Shown piece after piece: positions 19,091 to 29,600 of a DNA stretch of 64,000 nt. Position numbers and translations under genes: made by a program. Numbering within the stretch: the first letter of the stretch is position 1; each line of letters begins with the position of its first letter. Origin of the DNA: an uncultured Sphingomonas sp. (GTDB lineage Bacteria > Pseudomonadota > Alphaproteobacteria > Sphingomonadales > Sphingomonadaceae); contig NZ_CAJYQD010000034.1 in NCBI RefSeq assembly GCF_913776855.1, positions 62,001-126,000 of the forward strand. The letters are read 5' to 3'. Below the pieces are notes generated by a model. The model had not been told where the DNA came from, ran no database searches, and worked only from the letters and a program-made list of their open reading frames with translations.

Positions 19091-22052
19091 ACCATTCGTC
19101 GCGGCGCATCAGCTGGTCGTACTCGGCATAGGGGGCATATTCGGGCACCAGCTTTGCGACGAACGCCTCGTCGCCGGTCAAGAAGCGGGCGACCGCCTCC
19201 TCGAAATGGCGCTTGGCAAGTACCACGAACTCGGCAGTGGCGATCCGTCCGCCGGTGCCGTTGGCGTTGACCGGGGTGGTCATCTTGCCGAAACTGTCCT
19301 TGTCCTTAATCAGCGACCAATATTCGAACGCGCCGGCGATCCCGCGCACCCCGGAAAAGCAGCCGCGTTCGGCCATCAGCCCCAGCAGGCCCAGTTGCAG
19401 GCTGTAGCCGGCGGCCACCGCCTTGCCGCTGGGCGCCTTGCCGGTCTTGTAGTCAATGATCGCCAGCGTGACGTCGGCGGCGCGGTCGATCCGGTCGGCC
19501 TTGCCCGACAGCTCGACCCCGGCGATCTCCAGCACACCGTCGCATTCGACCGCCGCCACGTCGCGCCCCTCGGCCAGCTTTTCGTGGGTCAGCGCCGCCA
19601 CCCAGTCGATCGCTTCGCGCAGGCGCGGCACCCACAGCGCGCGCAGCAGCGGATGGGTGCGCGGATCGTCGGACAGCGCCTGTAACCGCCGCCGCAGCTT
19701 GGCCGGGTCCAGCCCGTCCTCGCGCGCCCAGCGTTCCAGCACGCCATGCACCGCCGTGCCGCGCCACGCGGCGGTCGCATCGGCATCGACGGCATCCATC
19801 GGCGACAGGCGCAGCATCCTACGCGCATAGAAGGCGTAGGGGTCGGCCTTCATCCGGTCGACCTCCGTCACCGAGATACGACGCGGGCGCAGCGCCACCG
19901 GCGGGCGCGGGGCCGGACGCGACGCGGCGGCATAGGCGGCGGGCCGGTCGATCGCCCGCGCCCAGTCGCGCAAATGCCCGGCGCGTTCCAGATTGTCGTC
20001 CAGCGCCTGCAACCGCAGCCAGAGGCGCGACGCGATGGTCGGCGCGGTGGCATCGCGCGCGGCACGGGTCAGCACGACATCGGGTGCGCCCATCGCCCCG
20101 GCGAAATCATGCGCTGCCAAGCCGATCCGCCGCTCCAGCCCCGGCAGGCCCAGATCGGCACGGATACGTGGCGCCAGCCACGGATCGGGCGAGGGCAAGG
20201 CGGGCCACACCCCTTCGTTCAGCCCGCCCAGGATCATCAGGTCCGCAGTCTGCAACCGCGCTTCCAGCAGACCGAGGATCGCGAGGCGCGGATGCGCGCC
20301 CTGTGGCGGGCGCACCGCCACTTCGTCCAGCAGCGTCCTGAGCAACGCCGGCAGCACACGCGGATCGACCAGCGGCGGCCCGATCGCCGCCTGTTCCTCC
20401 AGCGCGGCGATGAGTTCGGCGGCGGCGCGCCCTTCGGGCCGGCTCCATGCCGCATCGCCCGCCAGCATCGTCGCCGTCTCGCGCAGCACCGTCAGCAGCC
20501 GGACCAGCGGCTGCGGCCCGGCGGCGAAGATGTCGGCAAGCGGGGTCAGCAGCGGACAGGCGATTTCCCAGAAGCTCGCCGCCTTCGCGCGGATCGCGGC
20601 GTCGCGCGGTTCGCCTTCGCCCAAATGCCGGTCGATCCCGGCCAGCCCCGGCGCAGGGCGTGGCCCCCGCAGCGCGCGGTCGAGCCGGCGCACGCCGTCG
20701 AGCCACAGCACCCGCTGTTCCGCCTCGCCGCTCTGCACCAGCGGATATTTCAGCAGCGACAGCAGCGCGACCGGCGCAAACGCCTGCGCCGCCGCCTCGA
20801 CCAGCGCCAGCAGCAATGTGCCGGGCGCCAGCAGCGACAGCGGCTGCCCAGCGGAATCGTCGACGCTGACGCCCCAGCGCGCCATGTGCGCCGCCACCCG
20901 CCGCGCGAGCATCCGGTCGGGCGTCACTAGCGCGGCGGTGCGGCCAGGCGTCTCCAGCGCCTTGCGAAGGGCAACTGCAATGGCCTGCGCCTCTTCCGCA
21001 GGGGTCGCCAGCTCGACCATCCGCACGCCTGACAGGCGGCGGTCGGCGGCAGGCACGTCGATCCAGTGATGCGTCCGCTCGGCCGGGCTGAGCGCGGTGG
21101 CGATGGCGCGGCTGCGCGTCGGCGTCGCGTCATGCTCGCTCGCCGCCTGCCACCGCACGAACTCGTGACGATTGACGCCCATCCGGTCGAGCAGCAGCTT
21201 CAGGTGATATTGCGGGTGGGTTTCGATCGATCGCTTGCGCCGGCCGGTGACCGGATCGGGCGCATGGGGGCCGAGCGACGCCCATTCCTCGTCCTCCATC
21301 GCCAGATCAAGACCGGGCAAAACCACCATCCCGCGCGGCAGGCCGGCGATGCAGCGCTGGATGCGGGCGATCGCCGGTGCGTTGGTCGCGATACCCGCCG
21401 CGCAGACGAACCCCTTGGGCGGATCGACCGCCCAACGCGCGCACAGCCGCCCGAGCAATCGCGTCCGCCGCTCGGCAAGGTCGATCCGCCCCAGCGCCGC
21501 CAGTTCACCCGGCCAACGATCCAGCACGATGCGGAACAGCTCCAGCGACCGCTCCCAATGCGCCGACAGCGTTTCGTCGAGGTCGAGGGTGCGCAGGCGT
21601 GCCGGATCGACCTCTTCGACCAGCAGCTGGTCCAGCGTCGCGGCTAGGTCGCCGGCCAGCCGCACCGCCTCCGCCGCATCGACCGGACGCCCGGCGCGCT
21701 GGCGCTCCTCGGTCACCAGCCGGGCGAGGATCATCCGCCGGGCGAGCGGGTCGATCGCGGGCGGGATCGGTTGCTGATCGGCCGGGTCGGCAAAGCTGCC
21801 TATCCCTTCGTCCAGTTCGGGATCGCCGATCGCAACGAGGCGCGGCAACAACAGCCCGCCGCCGCTAGCGCGCACGAATGCCTCCTGCACCGTCCGTTTG
21901 GCGCGGTTGGTCGGCACCAGCACCATGCCCTGCGCCAACGCCAGCCGGTCGCCGCTGAACCGGCGGATCAGCCCGACCGCCAGCGCATCGGCGAACGCCC
22001 GGTGGATCGGGATAGTATAGAGGCTGAGGCGCTTTGCCTCAGCCATCGGCAA
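19077..22052 (-). CDS. addB: Double-strand break repair protein AddB
   Basis: Partner of AddA: an inactivated helicase-like scaffold with a C-terminal nuclease. The 991-residue protein starts 'MVLVPTNRAKRTVQEAF' in place of a working Walker A, as in alphaproteobacterial AddB. A central 'LMILGGLNEGVWPALPSPDPWL' block is a family marker. The C-terminal nuclease motif 'LAIIDYKTGKAPSGKA' is intact. It overlaps both neighbours by 14 bases, so addB-addA and murU-addB are coupled. Confidence 0.94.
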   Translation of the reverse strand: MPMAEAKRLSLYTIPIHRAFADALAVGLIRRFSGDRLALAQGMVLVPTNRAKRTVQEAFVRASGGGLLLPRLVAIGDPELDEGIGSFADPADQQPIPPAIDPLARRMILARLVTEERQRAGRPVDAAEAVRLAGDLAATLDQLLVEEVDPARLRTLDLDETLSAHWERSLELFRIVLDRWPGELAALGRIDLAERRTRLLGRLCARWAVDPPKGFVCAAGIATNAPAIARIQRCIAGLPRGMVVLPGLDLAMEDEEWASLGPHAPDPVTGRRKRSIETHPQYHLKLLLDRMGVNRHEFVRWQAASEHDATPTRSRAIATALSPAERTHHWIDVPAADRRLSGVRMVELATPAEEAQAIAVALRKALETPGRTAALVTPDRMLARRVAAHMARWGVSVDDSAGQPLSLLAPGTLLLALVEAAAQAFAPVALLSLLKYPLVQSGEAEQRVLWLDGVRRLDRALRGPRPAPGLAGIDRHLGEGEPRDAAIRAKAASFWEIACPLLTPLADIFAAGPQPLVRLLTVLRETATMLAGDAAWSRPEGRAAAELIAALEEQAAIGPPLVDPRVLPALLRTLLDEVAVRPPQGAHPRLAILGLLEARLQTADLMILGGLNEGVWPALPSPDPWLAPRIRADLGLPGLERRIGLAAHDFAGAMGAPDVVLTRAARDATAPTIASRLWLRLQALDDNLERAGHLRDWARAIDRPAAYAAASRPAPRPPVALRPRRISVTEVDRMKADPYAFYARRMLRLSPMDAVDADATAAWRGTAVHGVLERWAREDGLDPAKLRRRLQALSDDPRTHPLLRALWVPRLREAIDWVAALTHEKLAEGRDVAAVECDGVLEIAGVELSGKADRIDRAADVTLAIIDYKTGKAPSGKAVAAGYSLQLGLLGLMAERGCFSGVRGIAGAFEYWSLIKDKDSFGKMTTPVNANGTGGRIATAEFVVLAKRHFEEAVARFLTGDEAFVAKLVPEYAPYAEYDQLMRRDEWYGRE

Positions 22053-22794
22053 GGACTGCCTCGGTCATGCCGACCGAGGCCGGAGTGCCGACGTCGAACC
22101 ACAATCCCTGATGCGCGACGCCGTAAGCCCGCCCTGCCTCGATCGCGCGGTTCCAGAACAGGTTGGTCGAAAACGCCCCTTCCGGCCAGTCGGCAATGAC
22201 GCGCGGTGACAGGATCTGCACCCCGGTAAAGACATAGGGGGCAAGGCGACCGGGCTTGCGGCGACCGGTGATGCGACCCATCGCATCGATATGGAAATCG
22301 CCCTGCCCGCGATGGCCATGCGCCAGCGCCTGCGGCACCAGCAGCAACAGCGCGTCAATCTTCGCATCGTCCCACAGGCTGCTGAGCAGCTTGATCGAGT
22401 CAACCGGCCCATCGACCCACAGATTGTCCGAATTGACGCAGACGAACGGCTTGTTCCCGATCAGCTCGCGCGCCTGCACCAGCCCGCCACCGGTTTCCAG
22501 CAGCTTCGCGCGTTCGTCGGATACGGCGATGTCGATGCCCTTCACCCGGTGCTTCAGATGCGCTTCCATCGCATCGGCCAGGTAATGGACGTTCACCACT
22601 GCCCGCTTGACCCCTGCCCCGCGCAGCCGGTCGAAAACGTGATCGATCAACGGCTTGCCCGCGACCTCGACCAACGGCTTCGGCCGCATCGCGGTCAGCG
22701 GGCGCATCCGCTTGCCCAGCCCCGCCGCCATCACCATCGCGGTTTCGGGCACCGTCGCCTGGGGGTGCGGGCGGATCGAACGGAGCGTGGTCAT
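22039..22794 (-). CDS. murU: N-acetylmuramate-1-phosphate uridylyltransferase (MurU type)
   Basis: Nucleotidyltransferase of the peptidoglycan recycling shortcut, making UDP-MurNAc from MurNAc-1-phosphate and UTP. The 251-residue protein shows the pyrophosphorylase signature 'VMAAGLGKRMRPLT' (residues 21-34), 'KPLVEVAGKPLI' and 'FVCVNSDNLW' with the metal-binding Asp. Its partner amgK overlaps it by four bases (ATGA at 22791-22794). Fosfomycin tolerance through this route is known in other proteobacteria. MurU is preferred over a mannose guanylyltransferase because of this pairing. Confidence 0.88.
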   Translation of the reverse strand: MTTLRSIRPHPQATVPETAMVMAAGLGKRMRPLTAMRPKPLVEVAGKPLIDHVFDRLRGAGVKRAVVNVHYLADAMEAHLKHRVKGIDIAVSDERAKLLETGGGLVQARELIGNKPFVCVNSDNLWVDGPVDSIKLLSSLWDDAKIDALLLLVPQALAHGHRGQGDFHIDAMGRITGRRKPGRLAPYVFTGVQILSPRVIADWPEGAFSTNLFWNRAIEAGRAYGVAHQGLWFDVGTPASVGMTEAVLADG

Positions 22795-23762
22795 GCGAGT
22801 TCCTGCGGATCGCCGCGCTGCGCGGGCGGGATGTTGAGATCGAACCAGCGCGCGACCCCGGCCAGCGCCGGATGGGTCAGGTCACGCTCCAGATAGCGCC
22901 ATACGCGCGGGCACAGCGCACCATAGCGCGGCTTGCCGTCGCGTCGCCACAGCCGGGTGAAGATGCCGATGATCTTCGCGTTCCGCTGCGCCCCGAACAG
23001 GTGATAGGCCGCGTCGAACCCGTCGCCGACGCCGGTCGACTCCCGGTAACGGGCGAGCATCGACGCCTCGACCACCGCCGGCACGTCGCGCCGCGCGTCC
23101 TGCAACAACGACACGAGGTCATAGGCGGGGTGCCCGGCCAGCGCGTCCTGGAAATCGAGCAAGCCGAGCCGTGCATCGTCGAGCAGCATCAGGTTCTCGG
23201 CATGATAGTCGCGCAACACGGTGACGACCGGCATGTCGGGCAGCGCATCGAAGGCCGCATTCCACGCCGCGACATAGCCCTCGGTATCGACGGTCAGCCC
23301 CAGCGCGTCGCAATACCATTCGATCAGCAGGTTCGCCTCGCGCAGGATGAACGCGCGGTCGTATGGCGGGACCGGGGCCGGTTCGTGACGTTGCAGCCGC
23401 AGCAGCTGGTCGACGGCGGCGGCGTACAGCCGGCCCTCGCTCTCGGGCGCGGCGTCGACCGTCTCGCGCATCCGCATGTCGCCGAAATCCTCCAGCAGCA
23501 TGAAGCCGGCGGCGGCATCGTCGGCGAGGATCGCGGGCGCGGCAAAGCCCCGTTCGCCAAGCCATGCCGCCATATGCGCGAACTTGCGCGTATCCTCGGG
23601 CGGTGGCGCGTCCATCAGCACGGCGCTCCGTCCCGCCTCGATCACGCGGTAGTAACGGCGGAACGACGCATCGACCGCCAGCGGCAGGATCTGCGCATCG
23701 CCCCAACCGGCGTCGACAAGGAAAGGGACAGCCGCATCGCGCGGGTTCAGGTCAGCGGCCAT
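22791..23762 (-). CDS. amgK: N-acetylmuramate/N-acetylglucosamine kinase (AmgK type)
   Basis: Aminoglycoside-phosphotransferase-fold sugar kinase that makes MurNAc-1-phosphate, the MurU substrate. The 323-residue protein has the catalytic loop 'VLRDYHAENLMLLDD', the metal-binding 'LGLLDFQDA' and 'HPAYDLVSLLQDARRD'. The frame is open 30 codons further upstream, but MAADLNPRD at 23762 is taken as the start; it then overlaps tsaE by 16 bases. The kinase-uridylyltransferase order is the expected recycling pair. Confidence 0.88.
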   Translation of the reverse strand: MAADLNPRDAAVPFLVDAGWGDAQILPLAVDASFRRYYRVIEAGRSAVLMDAPPPEDTRKFAHMAAWLGERGFAAPAILADDAAAGFMLLEDFGDMRMRETVDAAPESEGRLYAAAVDQLLRLQRHEPAPVPPYDRAFILREANLLIEWYCDALGLTVDTEGYVAAWNAAFDALPDMPVVTVLRDYHAENLMLLDDARLGLLDFQDALAGHPAYDLVSLLQDARRDVPAVVEASMLARYRESTGVGDGFDAAYHLFGAQRNAKIIGIFTRLWRRDGKPRYGALCPRVWRYLERDLTHPALAGVARWFDLNIPPAQRGDPQELA

Positions 23763-24187
23763 CGCCCTTCCCAAGCGCCCGGCACGCGCGCTGTCAAGCG
23801 CCGCCCGCCCGCATCGTCGAACGCCAGCGTCAGCCACAGCGCATCCTGCCAATGCTCGTCACCCAGCCGTTCTGGCCATTCGACCAGCAGCAGCGCATCG
23901 TCCGCCTCTTCCAGCCCCAGTTCGAGCGCCTCATCGGGGTCCTCGATACGGTACAGATCGACGTGCAGCACGCTCAGGCGCACCTCGGGCGGATCATAGG
24001 GTTGGACGATGGCAAAACTGGGCGACGGCGCCTCCCCCGCCAGCCCCAGCGCCGCCAGCACGCCTCGCGCGATACTCGTCTTGCCCGCGCCCAGCGGCCC
24101 CGACAGCGCGATGACATCGCCCGGCCGCACCACCGCCGCCAGTTTCGCGCCCAGCGCGTGCGCCGCCGCTTCGTCCGGCAGGAACAT
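23747..24187 (-). CDS. tsaE: tRNA N6-threonylcarbamoyladenosine synthesis ATPase TsaE
   Basis: ATPase of the TsaBDE complex that installs t6A on ANN-decoding tRNAs. The roughly 146-residue protein has Walker A 'GPLGAGKTS', 'SPSFAIVQPY' and the acidic 'HVDLYRIEDPDEALELGLEE' segment, all family markers. The ATG at 24187 overlaps the divL stop by one base; a GTG three bases earlier (24190) would give a four-base overlap. It lies between divL and amgK, as it does in many Alphaproteobacteria. Confidence 0.95.
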   Translation of the reverse strand: MFLPDEAAAHALGAKLAAVVRPGDVIALSGPLGAGKTSIARGVLAALGLAGEAPSPSFAIVQPYDPPEVRLSVLHVDLYRIEDPDEALELGLEEADDALLLVEWPERLGDEHWQDALWLTLAFDDAGGRRLTARVPGAWEGRWPLT

Positions 24188-26538
24188 CACGGCTCGCGCG
24201 GCAGGTCGATGGTGACGAGCGTGCCGACGCCCTTTTCCGACACCAGCTCGATCGTCCCGCCATGGGCCTCGACCGCCTGCCGGGCGAGCGGCAGGTCGAG
24301 GCTCAAGGCCCGCTCACCGACGCGTGTCGCCCCGGCCTGCGCAAAGCGATCGAACGCCCGCGCGACCGCGTCCTTCGACATGCCGGGGCCATCGTCCGAC
24401 ACCACGATCCGCGCCCGCTGCGTATCGCCATCGACGTGCAGCAGCACCCGCCCGCCCTGTCGCAATCCGCCGATCGCATGGTCCAGCAAATGGCCGACCG
24501 CCTGTCGCAACCGCCGCGCATCGCCCAGCATCACGCCCGCCGACGGCGCGATCTCCACCGCCAGTTCGACTCCGCGCGCCGTCGCCGCCGCGCGCGCCGC
24601 ATCGGCCGCTTCGCCGGCGATCATCTTCAACGGCACCGTCGCCCGCGCGACCGGGGTGGTTTCGTTGGCAGTCAGGTCGAGCGTGTCGTCGATCAGTCCG
24701 CCCAGCCGCTCGACCGATTCCAGAATCGCGTCGGTATAGCGCGCGCCGTCCTGCGTCAGCTTCCCCGCATAGCCCGCCTGCAGCATCTCGGCGAAGCCCT
24801 TGATCGAGGTCAGCGGCGTGCGCAGTTCGTAGCTCATCGACGCGACGAACGCGGTCTTCACCCGGTCCGCCGCCTCCAGCGCCTCGTTGCGGTCGCGCAG
24901 CGCCTGTTCCATTCGGCGGCTGTCGGAAATGTCGAGCATGGTCAGCAACGCATTGCCATCGGGCAGCGGCACCGCGCCGAATTCATAATGCCGCCCATCG
25001 GCCATCGCGAAGCGGCCCGACCGCTGCATCCGCTGCTGTGTCGCGAAGCGGACCAGTTCGGGGATCAGCGCAGCCTTGCCCGGACTGGCCAGACTCTCGG
25101 CAACGCGTTCGGCCAGCGCATCGACGCGCGGATGCGAATCGAGGAACGCGTCGTCCAGTCCCCACACCTGCCGGAATTTCGCGTTCCAGATCTGGAGCCG
25201 GCCATCGGCGGCAAACACGCCAAGCGCCTCAAACAGATTGTCGAACGTTGCTGTCCGCACCCTCAGCAGCGTGTCGCGGGCGCTGGCCAGCTGCACCTGT
25301 TCGGTGCGATCCTCGAAGATCAGCAGCAGCCCGCCTTCGGGCAGCGGCTGCGCCACGACGCGCAGATGCGTGCCGCCGGGCAGATGCCATTGTTCCTCGA
25401 TCGCGCCTTCGGCCGCGCGGAACCAGTCGCGCCGCTCCGCCTTCCACCCCGGAAAGTCGCGCACTTCGGGCAGCCGTTTTGCCTCGCGCATCCGGTCCAG
25501 CACCCGGTCGAACTCGGGCCGGTCGGCCAGCCATTCGGGCTTCATCGCAAAGGTGCGGCCGAACGGCTGGTTGTAGAAGACCAGCGTGCGGTCGGGCGCG
25601 AACTGCGCCACGCCCGCCGACAGCCGGTCGAGCATCGCGCGCTGCGCCTCGCGGCTGCGCTTCAGCCGGCCGCGCGCCTCCTCGATCTCATGCACGTCGA
25701 TCGCGAAGCCGCCGGTGCCGCCATCGCGCAGCGGCATGTCGTGGACGCGCAGCATCCGTCGCTCACCATTGATCGTCGCGGGCATCGCCGCCGCCTGCGG
25801 CTGTCCGGTGTCGCGCGCGATCGCGGCGCTGGCCAGCGGCCCGCCCATGCCGACGCCCTCGACCAGTTCGACCTGCCGCGCGATCACCTCCGCCGCATCG
25901 CCGGCATCGACCGCACGGACATAGGCGGTGTTGACCATCGCCAAACGCAGACTGTCGTCGCGATACCACATCGGCATCGGCGCCGCCTCGATCAGGCTGG
26001 ACAGCGCGTCGAACGCGGCGCGATATTCCTCCGCCTCCGCGCCCAGCGTCGCGATCTCGTTATGGAATTCGGTCGCATCGAAGAACCAGACCAGCACGCC
26101 GCCCGGCGTGTTGAGGGCCGCCGGCGCGCGCTCTCCAATGGCGAAAAGCGACCGCGCCGATCCGGTCGCCCGCACGACGGTGCGGAACGGCTTGCCCCCG
26201 CGGAGCGCGGCGGTGATCGCTTCGACCAGCCGATCGGCGCTGCCCGGCTCCAGCCCACTCTCGGCATTGCCAAGGTCGGCAAGCGACACCGGCATATCCC
26301 CGCGCCCCAGTCGATCAGCCAGCGGCTGGTCGAGCAGCAGCCGGCCATCGGCGCGCACCACCATCGCCAGCGCGGGCGACGCCGACAGCGTGGCATTGAG
26401 CGACTCGAACAGCGCACCCTCCGCCGCTGCCCGCCGCCTGGCGGACAGTCCGGTATGCAGCATCCACGCGCTTGCGCCGATCAGCAACGCCAGCACGACA
26501 CCGGTCAGGACAGCCGTCATCAGGGTGAGGGTAATCAA
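24187..26538 (-). CDS. divL: DivL-type sensor pseudokinase with tyrosine in place of the H-box histidine
   Basis: A 783-residue protein with one N-terminal membrane helix ('VVLALLIGASAWML'), several PAS-like domains (about 45-520), and a kinase-like core. The H-box reads 'SMSYELRTPLTSIKGFAEML': the phospho-acceptor His is replaced by Tyr570, the defining feature of Caulobacter DivL, which controls CckA-CtrA signalling through DivK. The ATP-binding part is also weakened: the N-box reads 'GHLLDHAI' and the usual GLGL lid reads 'RALSLDL', while 'VSDDGPGM' is kept. Length is close to Caulobacter DivL (769). The first start is TTG with a GAGG site; an ATG lies 18 bases later. The neighbour tsaE supports the assignment. 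Confidence 0.9.
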   Translation of the reverse strand: MITLTLMTAVLTGVVLALLIGASAWMLHTGLSARRRAAAEGALFESLNATLSASPALAMVVRADGRLLLDQPLADRLGRGDMPVSLADLGNAESGLEPGSADRLVEAITAALRGGKPFRTVVRATGSARSLFAIGERAPAALNTPGGVLVWFFDATEFHNEIATLGAEAEEYRAAFDALSSLIEAAPMPMWYRDDSLRLAMVNTAYVRAVDAGDAAEVIARQVELVEGVGMGGPLASAAIARDTGQPQAAAMPATINGERRMLRVHDMPLRDGGTGGFAIDVHEIEEARGRLKRSREAQRAMLDRLSAGVAQFAPDRTLVFYNQPFGRTFAMKPEWLADRPEFDRVLDRMREAKRLPEVRDFPGWKAERRDWFRAAEGAIEEQWHLPGGTHLRVVAQPLPEGGLLLIFEDRTEQVQLASARDTLLRVRTATFDNLFEALGVFAADGRLQIWNAKFRQVWGLDDAFLDSHPRVDALAERVAESLASPGKAALIPELVRFATQQRMQRSGRFAMADGRHYEFGAVPLPDGNALLTMLDISDSRRMEQALRDRNEALEAADRVKTAFVASMSYELRTPLTSIKGFAEMLQAGYAGKLTQDGARYTDAILESVERLGGLIDDTLDLTANETTPVARATVPLKMIAGEAADAARAAATARGVELAVEIAPSAGVMLGDARRLRQAVGHLLDHAIGGLRQGGRVLLHVDGDTQRARIVVSDDGPGMSKDAVARAFDRFAQAGATRVGERALSLDLPLARQAVEAHGGTIELVSEKGVGTLVTIDLPREP

Positions 26539-26612
26539 GCGAGCGCCTCGCGGGCAGACGATGGAACGGCGGAAATGGGCACGTCTCCTGCCTAGTCGTT
26601 AGCGCCCGCATA

Positions 26613-26647
26613 AAAAAGGGGCAGTGCCATCCGGCACCGCCCCTTTA
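26613..26647 (-). terminator. Terminator between the TonB receptor and divL
   Basis: A GGGGC...GTGCC / GGCAC...GCCCC stem with one mismatch is flanked by an A-run on one side and TTT on the other. On the minus strand it ends the receptor transcript before the divL start. It also looks bidirectional, but no plus-strand gene runs into it. Confidence 0.75.
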
Positions 26648-26690
26648 TCGCATACCGGCGGCGGATCGCCGCCGCCGATCGCGACGGTCG

Positions 26691-29600
26691 TTACATCTTT
26701 ACCCGCGCACCGGCGAAGAAATAGCGGCCGATCGTCTGCTGGATATAGGTTACATCGGCGATGTCCGGCTTCTGGCCGAACAGGTTGTTGACGCCGCCAT
26801 AGAACTGGAACCGATCGGTCGCATCGACGCTGAGGTACAGGTCGTGCTGCCACATCGCCTTGATGTACTTGTACTCCGGCGCGACGACGTCCGGGTTGCT
26901 CTCGTTCGTCAGGTTCGCATAGCGCAGCGTCTTGTCGAGGAAGTTGACGCCGTAATTGACCGTGACGTTCTCCAGCGACCAGGTCAGATCGGCGTTGGCG
27001 CTGTACTTGGGCGCGCGATAGGCCGATTCCTGTCGACGGTTGGTGACCGGTGCGCCCGGCGTGCCGATGAACTCCAGCTTGTCGAGATAGTTGCCGACGA
27101 CGCGCAGGTTGAAGCGACCGACATCGCCCGCATCGAACGCGTAGTTGATGTTCACGTCGAGGCCGGCAGTGCTGAAGCGCGCAACGTTCTGCGGCGCGAC
27201 GACGAAGCTGGTGATGTTGCCGACGCCTGCGGTGTTGCTGGCGACGTTGGTCCGGGTGATCGAGCGGCAGAAGACGTTGTCCAGCGTCGCCTGATCGACG
27301 CACAGCCGGGCGACCTCGTTCGCCGCGACGGTGTTGATCGCGCCTTTCAGGTTGATGTCATACCAGTCGGCACGCAGCGACAGGCCCGGAATGAAGCGCG
27401 GCTGCACCACCGCCCCGGCGGTCCAGGTCGTTGCCTCTTCCTCGCGCAGGTCGCGATTGCCGCCCGAGAAGCCCGAGATATTGGTGGTCCGCGCGTCGAC
27501 ATAGTTCGCCGGATCGGCAACGCCCAGACCGCTCAGCAACGTACGGCAATTGGCCGCGCGGGTGGCGGTGCCGTTCTGCAATTCGCCCTTGTCGCACGGG
27601 TCGGTGATGAAGGCGAAGGTCTGCGACTGACCGGCGAACAGCTCGCCGATATTCGGCGCGCGCACCGCCTTCGAATAGGTGCCGTTGAAGGTAATGTCCT
27701 TCACCGGTGCATAGGTGCCATTGACCTTCCACGTCGTCGTGCGGCCGATCGTCGAATAATCGGACACGCGGATCGCGGCACCGGCGCTCAGGCGATAGGC
27801 GAAGGGCAGGTCCTTCAGGATCGGCGCATCGAGTTCGGCGAAGCCTTCCTTCACGTCGAAGCTGCCCTGTTCACGACCCAGCGAGTTGGTGAAGGTCAGG
27901 CCCTGCGCCGCGATGGGATCGGGCACGAACCGGCTCTCTTCCTTGCGATACTCGCCGCCCAGCACGAAATTGATCGCGCCACCGGGCAGTTCGAAGAACT
28001 GGCCAAAGTCACCCGCGACCGATCCCGACACGACATGCTGGCGCAGGCGCGACCGGTCGGTAGTGGTGGCGCGGACGAAATCCAGTGCCGCCTGGCTGGG
28101 GGCGCCATCACCGAACAGGTTCAGCGGTACGCATTCGCCGGGACGGAACGTCGTCGGGTTGATGACGGTGCGGCTGGCGTTGGGCTGATCAGGGACCCAG
28201 TTGGGGTCGAGGTTCACGCGGCAGGTGATCTGCCCGTTGGCCGGATTGCGCACCGCGTCGAGCGCCGCGAAGAAGCGGTCGTTATAGGTATTGTTGACGT
28301 AACGGTTGGCGATGTCCGACTGCCCGAAGACATAGGACAGTTCGTAGCTGGCATGATCGTTGATCTTGCCCCGCGCGCCGACGACCGCGCGGTAGGTTTC
28401 GCGGGTAATCGTCTCACCGCGCTGCCCGATGTCGAAATTGTCGCGGGTCACCAGCACGCCGCCATTGCCGAGGTTCGGCAGGCCGGCGGGCAGGTACGGA
28501 TTGTCGTCCGGCACGAACAGATAATAGTCGAACGACGGCTGGCCGATGGTGAACGACTTGTTGCGGGCGTACTTGCCTTCGGCGAACAGCGTCAGCGCGG
28601 GCGACACGTCGTAATGCGTGATCAGGTTCACGACATGGCGGTCGATACGCGGCAGCAGGTCGTTCTGGTAATCGGCGACGCTGGTGCCGCTGCCGCCCTG
28701 CGAGAAGCCGGGACGCAGCACGGTGCCGAGCTGGAACGGGACCAGCTGGCCGGAGGCGTTAACGAAATAATCGGGCTGGCCGTCGAAATCGACGTCGATG
28801 CCACCCTGCCGCGCGGTGTCGTTGTAGCGAACGTCGGTCGTCGGGATGTTGTCGGGGATGCCGTTGCTGGCGCCGCCGGTATAGCCCGGCTTGAATTCCG
28901 GATCGTTCGGGTTGCGCTGGAAGGACACGAAGCCGGTCCCGCGCAGCCGCGCACGGTCCCGCGATTCCAGGCGGCTTTCCGACCCATATTCATAGGCGAG
29001 CGCCACGTTGCCGCGCCCTTCGGAGAAGTTCTTGCCGGCAGTTACCGCCAGCAGCCGCTTGCCCGCATCGCCATATTCGGAAATGCCGGCCTGGGCGCGG
29101 GCGGTGATCCCTTCGAAATTGCGCTTCAGGATGAAGTTGACCACGCCGGTCACCGCATCGGCACCGTACACCGCCGATGCGCCGCCGGTCAGCACGTCGA
29201 CGCGCTCGACCAGGTCGCTGGGGATGGTGCTAACGTCGACCGCCTGCGATCCGGGAAGCGACGCAACCTGGCGACGCCCGTCGATCAACACCAGCGTGCG
29301 ATCCTCGCCCAGATTGCGCAGGTTCAGCAGGTTCAGGCCCGACAGCCCGATGCCGACGCCGCTGCCCGCCGTATCGGCCGACGTCGTCGATCCCTGCAGC
29401 GCGGGAATCTGGGCGATGATATCGGTCAGGTTGGTGCTGCCCGCCTGCTGGATCGCGGCGGCGCTGACCGAGACGACCGGGCTGGGCGATTCGAAATCGG
29501 GGCGGCGGATGCGGGTGCCGGTGACGACGATCTCTTCGCCGTTGCTCGCCTGTTCGGGCGTCTGGGCGGCGGGGTCCGCGGGGATCGGCACATTGTCCGT

